The notes beneath the pieces are model-generated. The model did not search any database and was not told the DNA's origin. It saw only the letters and a list, made by a program, of their open reading frames with translations. A DNA stretch of 22,208 nt from a virus. Both the position numbers and the translations under genes were made by a program. Below are positions 15,701 to 22,208 of the stretch, in pieces (the first letter of the stretch is position 1; each line of letters opens with the position of its first letter). The stretch lies in IMG/VR virus record IMGVR_UViG_3300013132_000286, positions 1 through 22,208 of that record; one strand, 5' to 3'.

Positions 15701-18385
15701 AATACAACTGGATTGTTAAGATTATACAATTATTCTGGAAGAATCGACAGAACAGTCGACCTTAAAACTGGAAATGCCATTTTCTGTAATATTAATACTT
15801 CGACGAATGTTTCAGCGCCAGAACAATATGATGCAGGTGTAATTGCAATTGGATTACCAAATCCAATGTATTATGGAAATGGTCGTGCAAGAGCAAAAGC
15901 ATTATTTGCTAATGGATTAATCGAATTTGATGGATTCTATCTAAACTCTGATGGATTCCCAAGTGCGGATAAAGTATTCCAAGATTCAGAAATATACCAT
16001 AACTTCTCATATATCGTTCAGTCTGAGAAAAATCTCGTTGACTTTGAAGTTCCAATTAAAAATATTGTTCATCCAGCTGGAATGTCTCTCATCTCTAAGA
16101 CTGTATTGAAACAGGAGGAAGATCAACAATATGTTGCTTATCCAAACGTTTCAATTATCATGCCTGGAAATGGCACAGAGGCGGTCACAGTCACGAATTC
16201 TTATTCAAATGTGGTGATAGGATTCTCAACATTCTTCAATCCACCTGTTGGAAATATAATGTATTCTAACACTCGCGTGAATGTCGGTGATTTGTTTATC
16301 ATTGAGGATGGATTTAGAAACCCAATCTCAAGAATTGTATCTGCTGTGAATAGTAATAATGAACTTGAAGTTGAAGGCAATTTCATTTACACAGGTGAAG
16401 GTAGATTGAACAGTAATGTTCAGTATGAAAATATTACTGGTAATGTTTTATTGAATCCTCCTGTAACTGGAACAGTGAATGTCAATTCACCAATTACTGG
16501 AACAATCAATTTAAATCCACTTATTGCTGGAACTGTTAATGTTGAGATATCAAATATTATTCTCACATATAATACAATCACTGGCACTGCAAGCATTGCA
16601 ACAGGAACTAACACTGTAACAGGAACGTTCCACACTTATGCTAATGGAACTGCAAGTGTTACAGGATCAGCAAATACTGTAACTGGCTCTGGCACAACTT
16701 TCGTGCTTGATCTTGAAGTTGGGGATATAATTAGGGTTAATAATGAAATTAGAAAGATTGAGAATGTTATCTCGAACACTTCGTTAAATGTTAATTCAAA
16801 TTTTGCGCAAACTGCTACCTCGCAAACACTATTCTTTGGTAATACAAAATTCTTAAATGAATTTGTTGAAGGTAGCACAATTAAGATCAATAATGAAGTG
16901 AGAGAAGTTGTTCTTGTAATTGATAATAACACACTAACTGTGAATACAAATTTTGCTACCACTGGATCTGCAAAACAAATCTATAAAAACGATGGTTATT
17001 ATACTGGCAATACTGATATTGAGCTGAGAGGAAATAACACCACATTCTTGAGTAACATTGCAGCAAATGATATAATTGTTGTTAATAATCAAGTTCGTAA
17101 AGTGATAAGTGTTGTTAACAACACCTTCTTGCTTGTCAATGATCGATTCTATCTCTCAGGAACTGATCAATCATGTTACGTCAGCTCAAACATCGTTTAT
17201 GGTAACGGGACGACGTTTGTTCTGAACGTTGCAGCAAATGATATTATTGTTGTCGACAATGTGATCAAACAAGTCGTTAATGTTACAAGCAATACACAAC
17301 TTATCGTTAATTCGATCTTCTCTAATAGTTCTAGCGATTTGATCGTCTATAAGAGAAGCAATACAGTTTATGGTACAGGAACAAACTTTGATCCACAAAT
17401 AAATGTTGGCGATATTATTACTGTGAATAATGAGATTCGTCAGGTGACAAATGTTGTATCTGATACTGAGTTAACTGTTAATAATGTATTTACTAACTAT
17501 AGCACTGGCGAATTAGTGTATAAACAAAACTCTGAGGTGCTGGGAGTTGCAACTACGTTTACAGCAGATTTGATTGTTGGTGATACTATAAATGTAAATA
17601 ATCAGGTGAGAAGAGTCACCTCAATTTCAACTGCAAATCTTCTTACTGTAAATGCTGGATTTGATTATTATGGAACTGGTAATGATATTGCTAAGATATC
17701 TAATACGATCGTGACCTTGTCTGCAAACGACGTGATTACTGGAAATAATGTTCTTGTAAGTGATAACGTAAGTTTCAACATTTTCCCATCGAATCTAATG
17801 GTCGCTCAGACAGGAACAGTTCAAATATTCACGTCAAATGGAAAGGTGATTGGAACGGGCACATTATTTACTACAGAGTTATTAGCAAACGATACAATCA
17901 TGATTGGTAATCAGGTGCGTAAAGTTGTAAATATTGCAAATAATACTATTCTAAACGTGAACCTTGGATTCTCTGCTGCAGATACTGGAGAATTATTATA
18001 TAAGAGAGCTGCTGCAATCAATGCGCAGGTTCTTTCAATAAGTGGAAACACATTATCTCTTAACGTTGCATTGAATGCAAATTTATCAAATTTAGTTTAT
18101 GTTGTCAATCCAAACTTTAGACAAATTGCGCTAGTAGGTGGAACAGTTAATACTAGCGGTAATCTTGTTGTAGCAAACACGAGTAATGCAAACACTCCAA
18201 CCAGTTTTGTGGGAACTATCTACATTGATAATGAGATTATCATTGATGGTCAAACAAAAACGGTTGTTAATGTGAATGCAAGTACCATTACTGTAAATAC
18301 AAACTGGAGTTCTCCAGGAAGTAATAAATATCTGTCTGTCTATGAAAATCATACGTTCAATGTTGTCACATTGACAGCCTATTGA
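12701..18385 (+). CDS. 7: Giant gp7-like baseplate wedge protein with repeated beta modules
   Basis: Starting at ATG 12701, just after the gp6 stop, it has 1894 residues; T4 gp7 has 1032. A TTG at 12689 would overlap gp6 and is less likely. The N-terminal 230 residues carry the conserved wedge start: IESQLPDFVNGDHPQFKRFL, LELYYQWMEQ, AREFYSKKGSDESLRWLFKA, LFNEDIEINYPKEQI and ASDGKWIQPRAFRITVT. The remainder is strand-rich and Asn/Thr/Val-rich. It contains about 12 copies of a roughly 56-residue repeat (core GTTF...VGDIIxVNNEIRKV), a block of four 10-residue repeats (1245-1284) and GGGF/GRGY-type modules near 735, 790-830 and 935-970. gp7 links the gp6/gp25 core to the outer baseplate. The repeats may extend the wedge arm or display it externally; that is inference. 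Confidence 0.85.
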   Translation: MSAAEKTVSALIESQLPDFVNGDHPQFKRFLELYYQWMEQNSANGISNTAGNTIYHAMEIENYRDIDQTPPEFVKYFKDEILPFFPEGTSLSTEKILKSAREFYSKKGSDESLRWLFKALFNEDIEINYPKEQIFIASDGKWIQPRAFRITVTDQNRSIDPNLFERRQVVGVNSGATCVIERAARSIDPTNGREVLEIYVSNIKKYFNNGEFIEIAYVDENGSDQVFRERIIGTLSNIRVDSNIRTDPAQRRRGLYYNVGDPIVITGGLGISAEANDAAAIVNEISQGSIEAVTMGFRGYGYRTYSNSEVVVLRSVGDDPNANSSTDLRINAINTTACTSNSQRNFLEKITYDKAVINILEDTVISTANYVPFTTKTRNVVLNVTEDDADDFFINYALVYANGNNYTDALFTAKIATPNGQTAISGTVSYYGNSAITGTITAYGNTSITGTVNVAVLSYKVTGNNTTFTSDFAAYDYIRIIDQTRQVLSVDSDTELTIDTPFSYTRNDLTAKKANTNILGSGTTFTSSLAVNDVLVVNNETAIITNIDNNTSLTINYPFSFSDSGYTAYKNNFSTPFSIVGNGTNFNILTSGQKLRVGNEDREIANIANDLFLNVTTTFTSTFSAQTAYRIGKFGAKGGFGTEQTGDIVLYDIANTGSLSVILNGAQLNVLPITDDISVTSTTTPDKSFLVNSITTYLLPSNVNSAIAQCLDLETVNTGGIDVISVLNGGGGFRSSPDLLIRSFYDTQLSEQYNYNSEYGIKANTRQLFKDLGLIAHVYIDNGGSEYSNNDIIKFDGRGYSGGGYVSDVDSNGAIKSVVLFDRGEGHLVRPNVIVERASPTYTTLTGSANIVADNATIIGVNTQFTADLSLGSTIRINNELRKVATVINNTILRVNTAFFTSGNGNTVFLQDGIDASLTAYLYGDGEDYTIETSAIGRVRDIRLLYRGYDYVSVPNVSLKVVDAIVNPIATEAPFTETEYIYQGSSLETATFKANVKYFNNTTGLLRLYNYSGRIDRTVDLKTGNAIFCNINTSTNVSAPEQYDAGVIAIGLPNPMYYGNGRARAKALFANGLIEFDGFYLNSDGFPSADKVFQDSEIYHNFSYIVQSEKNLVDFEVPIKNIVHPAGMSLISKTVLKQEEDQQYVAYPNVSIIMPGNGTEAVTVTNSYSNVVIGFSTFFNPPVGNIMYSNTRVNVGDLFIIEDGFRNPISRIVSAVNSNNELEVEGNFIYTGEGRLNSNVQYENITGNVLLNPPVTGTVNVNSPITGTINLNPLIAGTVNVEISNIILTYNTITGTASIATGTNTVTGTFHTYANGTASVTGSANTVTGSGTTFVLDLEVGDIIRVNNEIRKIENVISNTSLNVNSNFAQTATSQTLFFGNTKFLNEFVEGSTIKINNEVREVVLVIDNNTLTVNTNFATTGSAKQIYKNDGYYTGNTDIELRGNNTTFLSNIAANDIIVVNNQVRKVISVVNNTFLLVNDRFYLSGTDQSCYVSSNIVYGNGTTFVLNVAANDIIVVDNVIKQVVNVTSNTQLIVNSIFSNSSSDLIVYKRSNTVYGTGTNFDPQINVGDIITVNNEIRQVTNVVSDTELTVNNVFTNYSTGELVYKQNSEVLGVATTFTADLIVGDTINVNNQVRRVTSISTANLLTVNAGFDYYGTGNDIAKISNTIVTLSANDVITGNNVLVSDNVSFNIFPSNLMVAQTGTVQIFTSNGKVIGTGTLFTTELLANDTIMIGNQVRKVVNIANNTILNVNLGFSAADTGELLYKRAAAINAQVLSISGNTLSLNVALNANLSNLVYVVNPNFRQIALVGGTVNTSGNLVVANTSNANTPTSFVGTIYIDNEIIIDGQTKTVVNVNASTITVNTNWSSPGSNKYLSVYENHTFNVVTLTAY
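14081..14602 (+). repeat. Beta repeats R1-R3 in the gp7-like protein
   Basis: Three consecutive copies start near 14081, 14243 and 14414 (residues 461, 515, 572). Each has the pattern G-x-x-T-x-F, then a strand, a short 'N/Y-D-x-I/L' turn, 'R/A-x-I/V', 'N-x-T/S-x-L-x-I/V' and an aromatic-rich loop. R1 and R2 are clear (GNNTTF, GSGTTF); R3 is looser. The copies differ widely at the DNA level, so they are old or strongly diversified. Confidence 0.7.
15233..15442 (+). repeat. Isolated beta repeat R4 in the gp7-like protein
   Basis: One copy of the same unit lies at residues 845-914: IIGVNTQFTADLSLGSTIRI, NNELRKVATVINNTILRVNT, then an FF loop. It lies between GRGY-type modules, showing that the two module types are interleaved. 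Confidence 0.7.
16433..16552 (+). repeat. Four tandem 30-bp coding repeats (10 residues each)
   Basis: Residues 1245-1284 read ITGNVLLNPP, VTGTVNVNSP, ITGTINLNPL and IAGTVNVEIS: four units of exactly 10 residues with the pattern (I/V)-(T/A)-G-(T/N)-(V/I)-x-(V/L)-x-x-x. Related ITGT/VTGT text continues irregularly to about 16690, and a shorter set lies at about 13970-14060. A 10-residue strand-turn period is typical of fibrous beta structures in phage fibres. Confidence 0.8.
16652..18007 (+). repeat. Tandem array of ~56-residue beta repeats R5-R11 in the gp7-like protein
   Basis: Copies begin near 16652, 16841, 16988, 17189, 17360, 17528 and 17837 (residues 1318-1769). R8, R9 and R10 follow one another at 57 and 56 codons. 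The core consensus is Y/T-G-x-G-T-x-F, L-x-V/A-G/N-D-I-I-x-V-N-N-x-V/I-R-K/Q-V, x-x-V-x-S/N-x-T-x-L-x-V-N and a loop ending in Y-K. A degenerate twelfth copy follows at about 18136-18352. The frame is uninterrupted throughout. Confidence 0.85.
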
Positions 18386-18392
18386 GGATAAA

Positions 18393-20405
18393 ATGTCATC
18401 ACTTATCACACCACTATTTTCAACCTTTCTAGTCGATGATGTGCAGCAACACTTCTCCGAAGAGAGCAACACTTTTATTACTCTTGGTAGAATCGTCAAC
18501 ACAGGCGCAAATGTTTCTAATGTTGAAACATTAAGCTGGACCACAAACGAAAAAAATAACTTTTATCGAAATATGGTAGGAATGAAGAAGATAACAGCTG
18601 CTGATATGCAGCCAGTCGTTCCTCGCGTTGATTGGGTTGCTAACGCTGTTTATGATACTTACGAAGACCATATTACTTTTTTATCTTATGATGATTTGTA
18701 TAACATTGGAACAGTCAATGCGAATGCTAATACTGTTTTAAGTGGAACTGTAAACATTGCAGCATCAAATGTGGTGGTTGGTAATGGAACAGCCTTCACA
18801 ACTTATATCTTTCCAGGCGACCAAATTATTGTCAACTCTGCTACAAAAACAGTTATGACTGTGACTAACGCAGAGCATCTGATTGTAAACAGTGCATTCG
18901 CTAATACAAATTCTGGTTCCAGTATCACATTAAAAAATAATGGAACAATTATAGTAGCAAATTCAGCAAACTTTATCGGTAACGTAGAGTCTGGAAATCT
19001 AGTCTATATTGGTGAAGAAACAAAAGAACTGATTTCAATTCGAAGCAATAAAGTCATTTCTATCAATTCAAATCTTTCATCCTCGTACTCAAATACTGCA
19101 TTGTCTCGAAAAGATAATACATATCCATATACTGCAAACACTTTTTATGTACGAAATGGGCGCGATCAAGTATTCAAATGCTTGTTAAATAATTCTAGAG
19201 CCATCTCAACATCGGAACCAACAATTGATATCGACGGTCAATTACCAGAAAACCCATTTATTTTAACAGGTGATGGATATAAATGGAAATATCTTTATAC
19301 AATTCCTGCAGGTTTAAAGCAAAGATTCTTTACCAATCGATGGATGCCTGTATCAAACGATTCAGTGGTGGTTGAGGCTGCTACAGCAGGAAGAATTGAT
19401 ATTATAGCTGTTCTCTGGGGTGGTTCTGGATACATTAATGGCGGTAATAGCAATACTGCGGCTATTTTAGAGATTACGAACACTGATGGTCAGGGTGCAA
19501 ATTTATCTGCAGCAGTTTCAAATGGCATTATCACAAATGTTACCATATTAAATGGTGGAAACAATTATACAGTCGGTCAAGTAACTTTTAATAGCGCAGC
19601 GGATCAATTGGGTTCTACAATACTCGGTGGAACTGTTAATGTTGTTTCAACTGCGGTTTCTGCAAATTTATCAAATACTGCAAATCAATCATTTATTGGA
19701 AATGTATATGTAAATGATATTGTAACAGTTAATGCAGAGTCTCGAAATGTTGTTACAGTAATCAACTCTACGCATTTTACTGTAAATACAGCCTTTACAA
19801 ATCCTGCAAATTCACAAATAATGACTTTGGCCAGATCAAACGCTGTATTTGATATATCCTTTCCACCAAAGGGTGGTCATGGTTCCGACCCGTTAGAAGA
19901 ACTTGGAGTCCATAGTTTTATGATCTCTGTGGAGTTTGATGACACAGAAAATGACACTATTCCTATGAGCGATTCTACTAACAGTTTCGATTTTAATCAA
20001 GTGGGTATTCTTATTGATCCATTGATTGCGAATGGTGCATATACTGCTAACCAAACAAATTATAGAATAACTACTCGAATTGAGGTTCCAGATCCTGGTA
20101 TAGCCCAATTTCAAGACGATGAAACTGTTTATATTGGCAGCTCGATAGACACTGCTACTGGAATCGCAAATGTAGCCCACTGGGAGGTGGGGGATAATTA
20201 TCTTTACATAAATAACATTACTGGAACATTCTTGGGTTCGCAAATTATTAAGGGTGTTAATTCTGGTGCTTCAGTTCCGATTCTTTCCATCTCGAATTCG
20301 CAGATAAAACTATTTACAGGCGAATTGGTTTATATGGAAAATAGAACAAATGTCATTCGAAAAGTGAATCAAATAGACCAAGTTAAAGTTGTATTGTCAT
20401 TCTAA
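18393..20405 (+). CDS. 8: Baseplate wedge subunit gp8, enlarged by repeat insertions
   Basis: The protein has 670 residues, twice T4 gp8 (334). gp8 landmarks are split by insertions. Residues 1-105 contain FVNTGANVSN-type text and KNNFYRNMVGMKKI with PVVPRVDWVANAVYD. Residues 242-325 contain FYVRNGRDQVFKCLLNNS, TGDGYKWKYLYTIPAG and FFTNRWMPV. Residues 490-540 contain FPPKGGHGSDPLEELGVHSF and FDFNQVGILIDP. The first insertion (118-241) holds two copies of the beta repeat seen in the gp7-like protein; a second (about 340-483) holds a GGSGY/GGNNY module and a third repeat copy. gp8 binds gp7 and gp6 as a dimer at the wedge periphery. GAGG before the ATG gives a good ribosome binding site, 7 nt after the gp7 stop. 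Confidence 0.88.
   Translation: MSSLITPLFSTFLVDDVQQHFSEESNTFITLGRIVNTGANVSNVETLSWTTNEKNNFYRNMVGMKKITAADMQPVVPRVDWVANAVYDTYEDHITFLSYDDLYNIGTVNANANTVLSGTVNIAASNVVVGNGTAFTTYIFPGDQIIVNSATKTVMTVTNAEHLIVNSAFANTNSGSSITLKNNGTIIVANSANFIGNVESGNLVYIGEETKELISIRSNKVISINSNLSSSYSNTALSRKDNTYPYTANTFYVRNGRDQVFKCLLNNSRAISTSEPTIDIDGQLPENPFILTGDGYKWKYLYTIPAGLKQRFFTNRWMPVSNDSVVVEAATAGRIDIIAVLWGGSGYINGGNSNTAAILEITNTDGQGANLSAAVSNGIITNVTILNGGNNYTVGQVTFNSAADQLGSTILGGTVNVVSTAVSANLSNTANQSFIGNVYVNDIVTVNAESRNVVTVINSTHFTVNTAFTNPANSQIMTLARSNAVFDISFPPKGGHGSDPLEELGVHSFMISVEFDDTENDTIPMSDSTNSFDFNQVGILIDPLIANGAYTANQTNYRITTRIEVPDPGIAQFQDDETVYIGSSIDTATGIANVAHWEVGDNYLYINNITGTFLGSQIIKGVNSGASVPILSISNSQIKLFTGELVYMENRTNVIRKVNQIDQVKVVLSF
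18744..19115 (+). repeat. Two beta repeats inserted in gp8 (R13, R14)
   Basis: Residues 118-183 contain VVGNGTAFTTYIFPGDQIIV and VMTVTNAEHLIVNSAF, the same unit as in the gp7-like protein. Residues 184-241 hold a more distant copy (ANFIGNVESGNLVYIGEETK, SIRSNKVISINSN). They lie between the N-terminal gp8 part and the conserved FYVRNGRDQVFKC segment. Confidence 0.7.
19629..19840 (+). repeat. Third beta repeat in gp8 (R15)
   Basis: Residues 413-483 contain SFIGNVYVNDIVTVNAESRN and VVTVINSTHFTVNTAFTNP, matching the core strand pattern. The copy sits immediately before the conserved FPPKGGHG motif of gp8 and after a GGSGY-type module. Confidence 0.7.
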
Positions 20406-20418
20406 CAGGTAAAAGTTC

Positions 20419-22208
20419 ATGGAATTTAACATCGATCCATATAACGACGATTTTCAGCAGAATGCGTTAGATAATAACTACGTTAGAATTCTGTTTAAGC
20501 CAGGTCGTGCAGTTCAGGCGCGCGAACTGACACAGATTCAATCTATGATTCAGAATCAGATTAAGCAGTTCGGAGATCATGTCTTTCAAAATGGTTCTCC
20601 AGTTATTGGTGGAAATCTCACGCTCGATAATAAAGTAAAATATATCAAATTGCAAGAAACATATAATGGAACTGACGTTGATGTTGATGAGTTCAATGGC
20701 ACAGTTATTCGTAACGTCGAAGGCTCCGCTCAAGCAAAAGTTCTAGCAACGTATTATCCAGAAGATGGAATTCCAACTCTTCTTGTAAAGTATATCACAG
20801 GTATTGAATTCGCTGATGCTGAGGTGATCAAAGTTGTTGCCACTGATGACATTCAGGCACAACTTGTTTCTTCATCTGCAAATGGAAATGGAACTGTTTG
20901 TTCTATCAACGAAGGTGTATTTTATGTCGATGGTTTCTTTGTTCAGGTTCCTGATCAAACAACAGTTGTGAGCGCATACTCTACGGTTGCAAACGTAAAA
21001 ATTGGTCTTGAAATTTCAGACGATATCGTCGATAGTGATATTGATTCAACCCTTCTTGATCCCGCACAGTCATCTTTCAACTATCAAGCTCCTGGTGGTG
21101 ATCGTTATCAATTCAATTTGTCGCTCTCCACTCGTCCATTGGATACAGTAGTCGACGAGGCTCAATTCTTCGAACTCATGAGAGTTGAAGAAGGTGCAAT
21201 CACTAAACAAGTCAAATATCCAATCTATGCTGAGTTAGAAAAAACACTTGCTCGTAGAACGTTCGATGAATCGGGTGACTATACAGTGCGCCCATTCCGA
21301 GCCTCTATTCAAAATGCATCAGATGCAAATAATTATACAATTTCAATTGAACCAGGAAAAGCATATGTTAAAGGCTTTGAATTTGAGACAATTGGAACTT
21401 TGAAGATAAGCGCACCAAAACCACGCGATGCATCAGACATTAAAACATTAGTTGACACAGATGTCGATATCTCTTATGGGAATTTCGTGTATGTGACATC
21501 AATTCGTGGTGCAAATGGAAGTGAGTTTGTGAATGTTGCTGCAGTCGAAAAGGTTGATATTCACTGCGTCGATTCATCAAATGTTCTTGCAAATGGAACA
21601 TTTGCTGGAACCGCGAATGCATCTATCTATCAAAATACAAAAATTGGAACAGCTCGCGTTAAGAATTTTGTTCGATATACACCTGATCTTTTCAATGCAA
21701 ATACTGACTCTGCAGGTGTGTATAAACTATATCTCACTGAGATTGATATTCAGCCAAAAGTCACAAAAATCGTACAAGCAAACGCTACGACAATCAGTGT
21801 TTCTAATCGATTCAGTTTGAATACAAATGCTTATACAAATGTGTCAGTAACTGTCCTTCCAATTAGACTAGATGCAATCGCAAATGTTACTAAAGCAAAT
21901 GTATTTCAAAATGGCTATCGCCTAAACGCAAACAGTTCAACGGCAAATGTGTTCAGTCCATCAAATGTTACTGTAGGTGATATTATTCGCGTTGGTGATA
22001 TGGTGCGTGAAGTTGTGAGCATTAATACTGCTGGCGATTATCTAACAGTTAACACTGCATGGGATTATACTTTTGAGGGCACTGGCACATCACAACCATT
22101 ATATGTGCTTAAACAAACATCATATAATCAAAACACAACAAGTCAAACGAGAACAATTTCTAGATCTATTTCTGAGCCAGCAAACAATGCTGTAACATTT
22201 ACACTAGA
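20419..22208 (+). CDS. Large virion structural protein, DUF4815-type (runs off right edge)
   Basis: The frame starts at ATG 20419, 13 nt after the gp8 stop with AGG upstream, and is open to the right edge (596 codons visible). The N-terminus is highly characteristic: NIDPYNDDFQQNALDNNYVR, then KPGRAVQARELTQIQ (residues 27-41) and a coiled segment (SMIQNQIKQFGDHVFQNGS). It is followed by VFYVDGFFVQVPDQT, VRPFRASIQNASDANNYTIS and EPGKAYVKGFEFET. I recognise this as the DUF4815 family (PF16075) found in T4-like phages of aquatic bacteria, at the position of T4 gp9/gp10. One beta repeat like those in gp7/gp8 is at residues about 509-566. It is probably an outer baseplate or fibre-connecting protein; its function is not known to me. 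Confidence 0.82.
   Translation, partial: MEFNIDPYNDDFQQNALDNNYVRILFKPGRAVQARELTQIQSMIQNQIKQFGDHVFQNGSPVIGGNLTLDNKVKYIKLQETYNGTDVDVDEFNGTVIRNVEGSAQAKVLATYYPEDGIPTLLVKYITGIEFADAEVIKVVATDDIQAQLVSSSANGNGTVCSINEGVFYVDGFFVQVPDQTTVVSAYSTVANVKIGLEISDDIVDSDIDSTLLDPAQSSFNYQAPGGDRYQFNLSLSTRPLDTVVDEAQFFELMRVEEGAITKQVKYPIYAELEKTLARRTFDESGDYTVRPFRASIQNASDANNYTISIEPGKAYVKGFEFETIGTLKISAPKPRDASDIKTLVDTDVDISYGNFVYVTSIRGANGSEFVNVAAVEKVDIHCVDSSNVLANGTFAGTANASIYQNTKIGTARVKNFVRYTPDLFNANTDSAGVYKLYLTEIDIQPKVTKIVQANATTISVSNRFSLNTNAYTNVSVTVLPIRLDAIANVTKANVFQNGYRLNANSSTANVFSPSNVTVGDIIRVGDMVREVVSINTAGDYLTVNTAWDYTFEGTGTSQPLYVLKQTSYNQNTTSQTRTISRSISEPANNAVTFTL
21943..22113 (+). repeat. Beta repeat R16 in the DUF4815-type protein
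   Basis: Residues 509-565 contain NVTVGDIIRVGDMVREVVSI and DYLTVNTAWDYTFEGTGTS, then YVLKQ. This is the same unit as in gp7-like (VGDIIRVNNEIRKI) and gp8, here in a third unrelated backbone. Confidence 0.7.

Noticed and set aside
16433-18007. Possible CRISPR array or non-coding direct repeats
   Set aside because: The repeats are in frame, differ in sequence from unit to unit and have no constant-repeat/variable-spacer structure. They are protein repeats.
18131-18544. A 137-codon minus-strand frame across the gp7/gp8 junction
   Set aside because: It covers the ends of two well-supported genes and is rich in Ile, Cys and Ser as expected of an antisense shadow. It has no known motif.
20419-22208. 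Possible diversity-generating retroelement target (variable structural protein)
   Set aside because: No reverse transcriptase, template repeat or adenine-biased variable region is visible in the window.
1-22208. tRNA genes, insertion sequences, integrase or attachment sites
   Set aside because: I found no cloverleaf-like sequence, transposase or integrase motif, or terminal inverted repeats. The window is densely filled with structural genes.

Overview
This window is part of the structural-gene region of a T4-like tailed phage (contractile-tailed, T4-type myovirus lineage). The evidence is a run of baseplate genes in T4 order on the + strand (gp48-like, gp53, gp27-like hub, gp5, gp25, gp6, gp7, gp8) and head-completion and tail genes on the - strand (gp4-like, a conserved gp2-like candidate, a gp19/gp54-type tube protein, gp26-like, then the start of a probable tape measure). 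The DNA is AT-rich. The N/T/V-rich proteins and the GSGY-type beta modules resemble marine and freshwater T4-like phages. Nothing visible identifies the host: there are no host genes, tRNAs or auxiliary metabolic genes other than a small thioredoxin.

Layout. A divergent control region at 3950-4110 holds late-promoter-like motifs facing both ways. Leftward (-) genes are: a gp4-type head-completion nuclease-fold protein carrying an extra zinc-finger N-terminus (2975-3949), a conserved gp2-like candidate (2427-2975), a tube-family protein (1702-2427), a gp26-like protein (961-1680), a short ORF readable by -1 frameshifting (to 770), and a long gene leaving the left edge (1-764). Rightward (+) genes are: gp48-like (4111-5322), gp53 (5322-6002), gp27-like hub (5995-7290), thioredoxin (7293-7538), gp5 spike without lysozyme (7538-9328), a Gly/Ala/Ser-rich protein with a PAAR-like segment (9331-10239), gp25 (10236-10628), gp6 (10630-12699), a giant gp7-like protein (12701-18385), an enlarged gp8 (18393-20405), and a DUF4815-type structural protein leaving the right edge (20419 on). 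Genes on each strand are tightly packed; many starts overlap the preceding stop (TAATG, ATGA).

How they work together. The + strand genes would build the hub and spike (gp27/gp5/tip), the inner wedges (gp25, gp6, gp7, gp53, gp8) and the tube cap (gp48). The - strand genes would supply head completion, a tube-type protein and the tape-measure/chaperone set.

Most notable points: (1) a textbook -1 frameshift cassette at the end of the gp26-like gene (GGAGGG, 9 nt spacer, T TTT TTC), joining it to a gp51-position ORF immediately before the tape-measure-like gene, the arrangement of lambda G/GT tail assembly chaperones; (2) a homing-endonuclease-like zinc-finger module fused to gp4, with a possible internal start giving a normal-sized gp4; (3) a roughly 56-residue beta repeat present about 16 times across three consecutive proteins (gp7-like, gp8, DUF4815), explaining their large size; (4) a PAAR-like signature in the gene after gp5.
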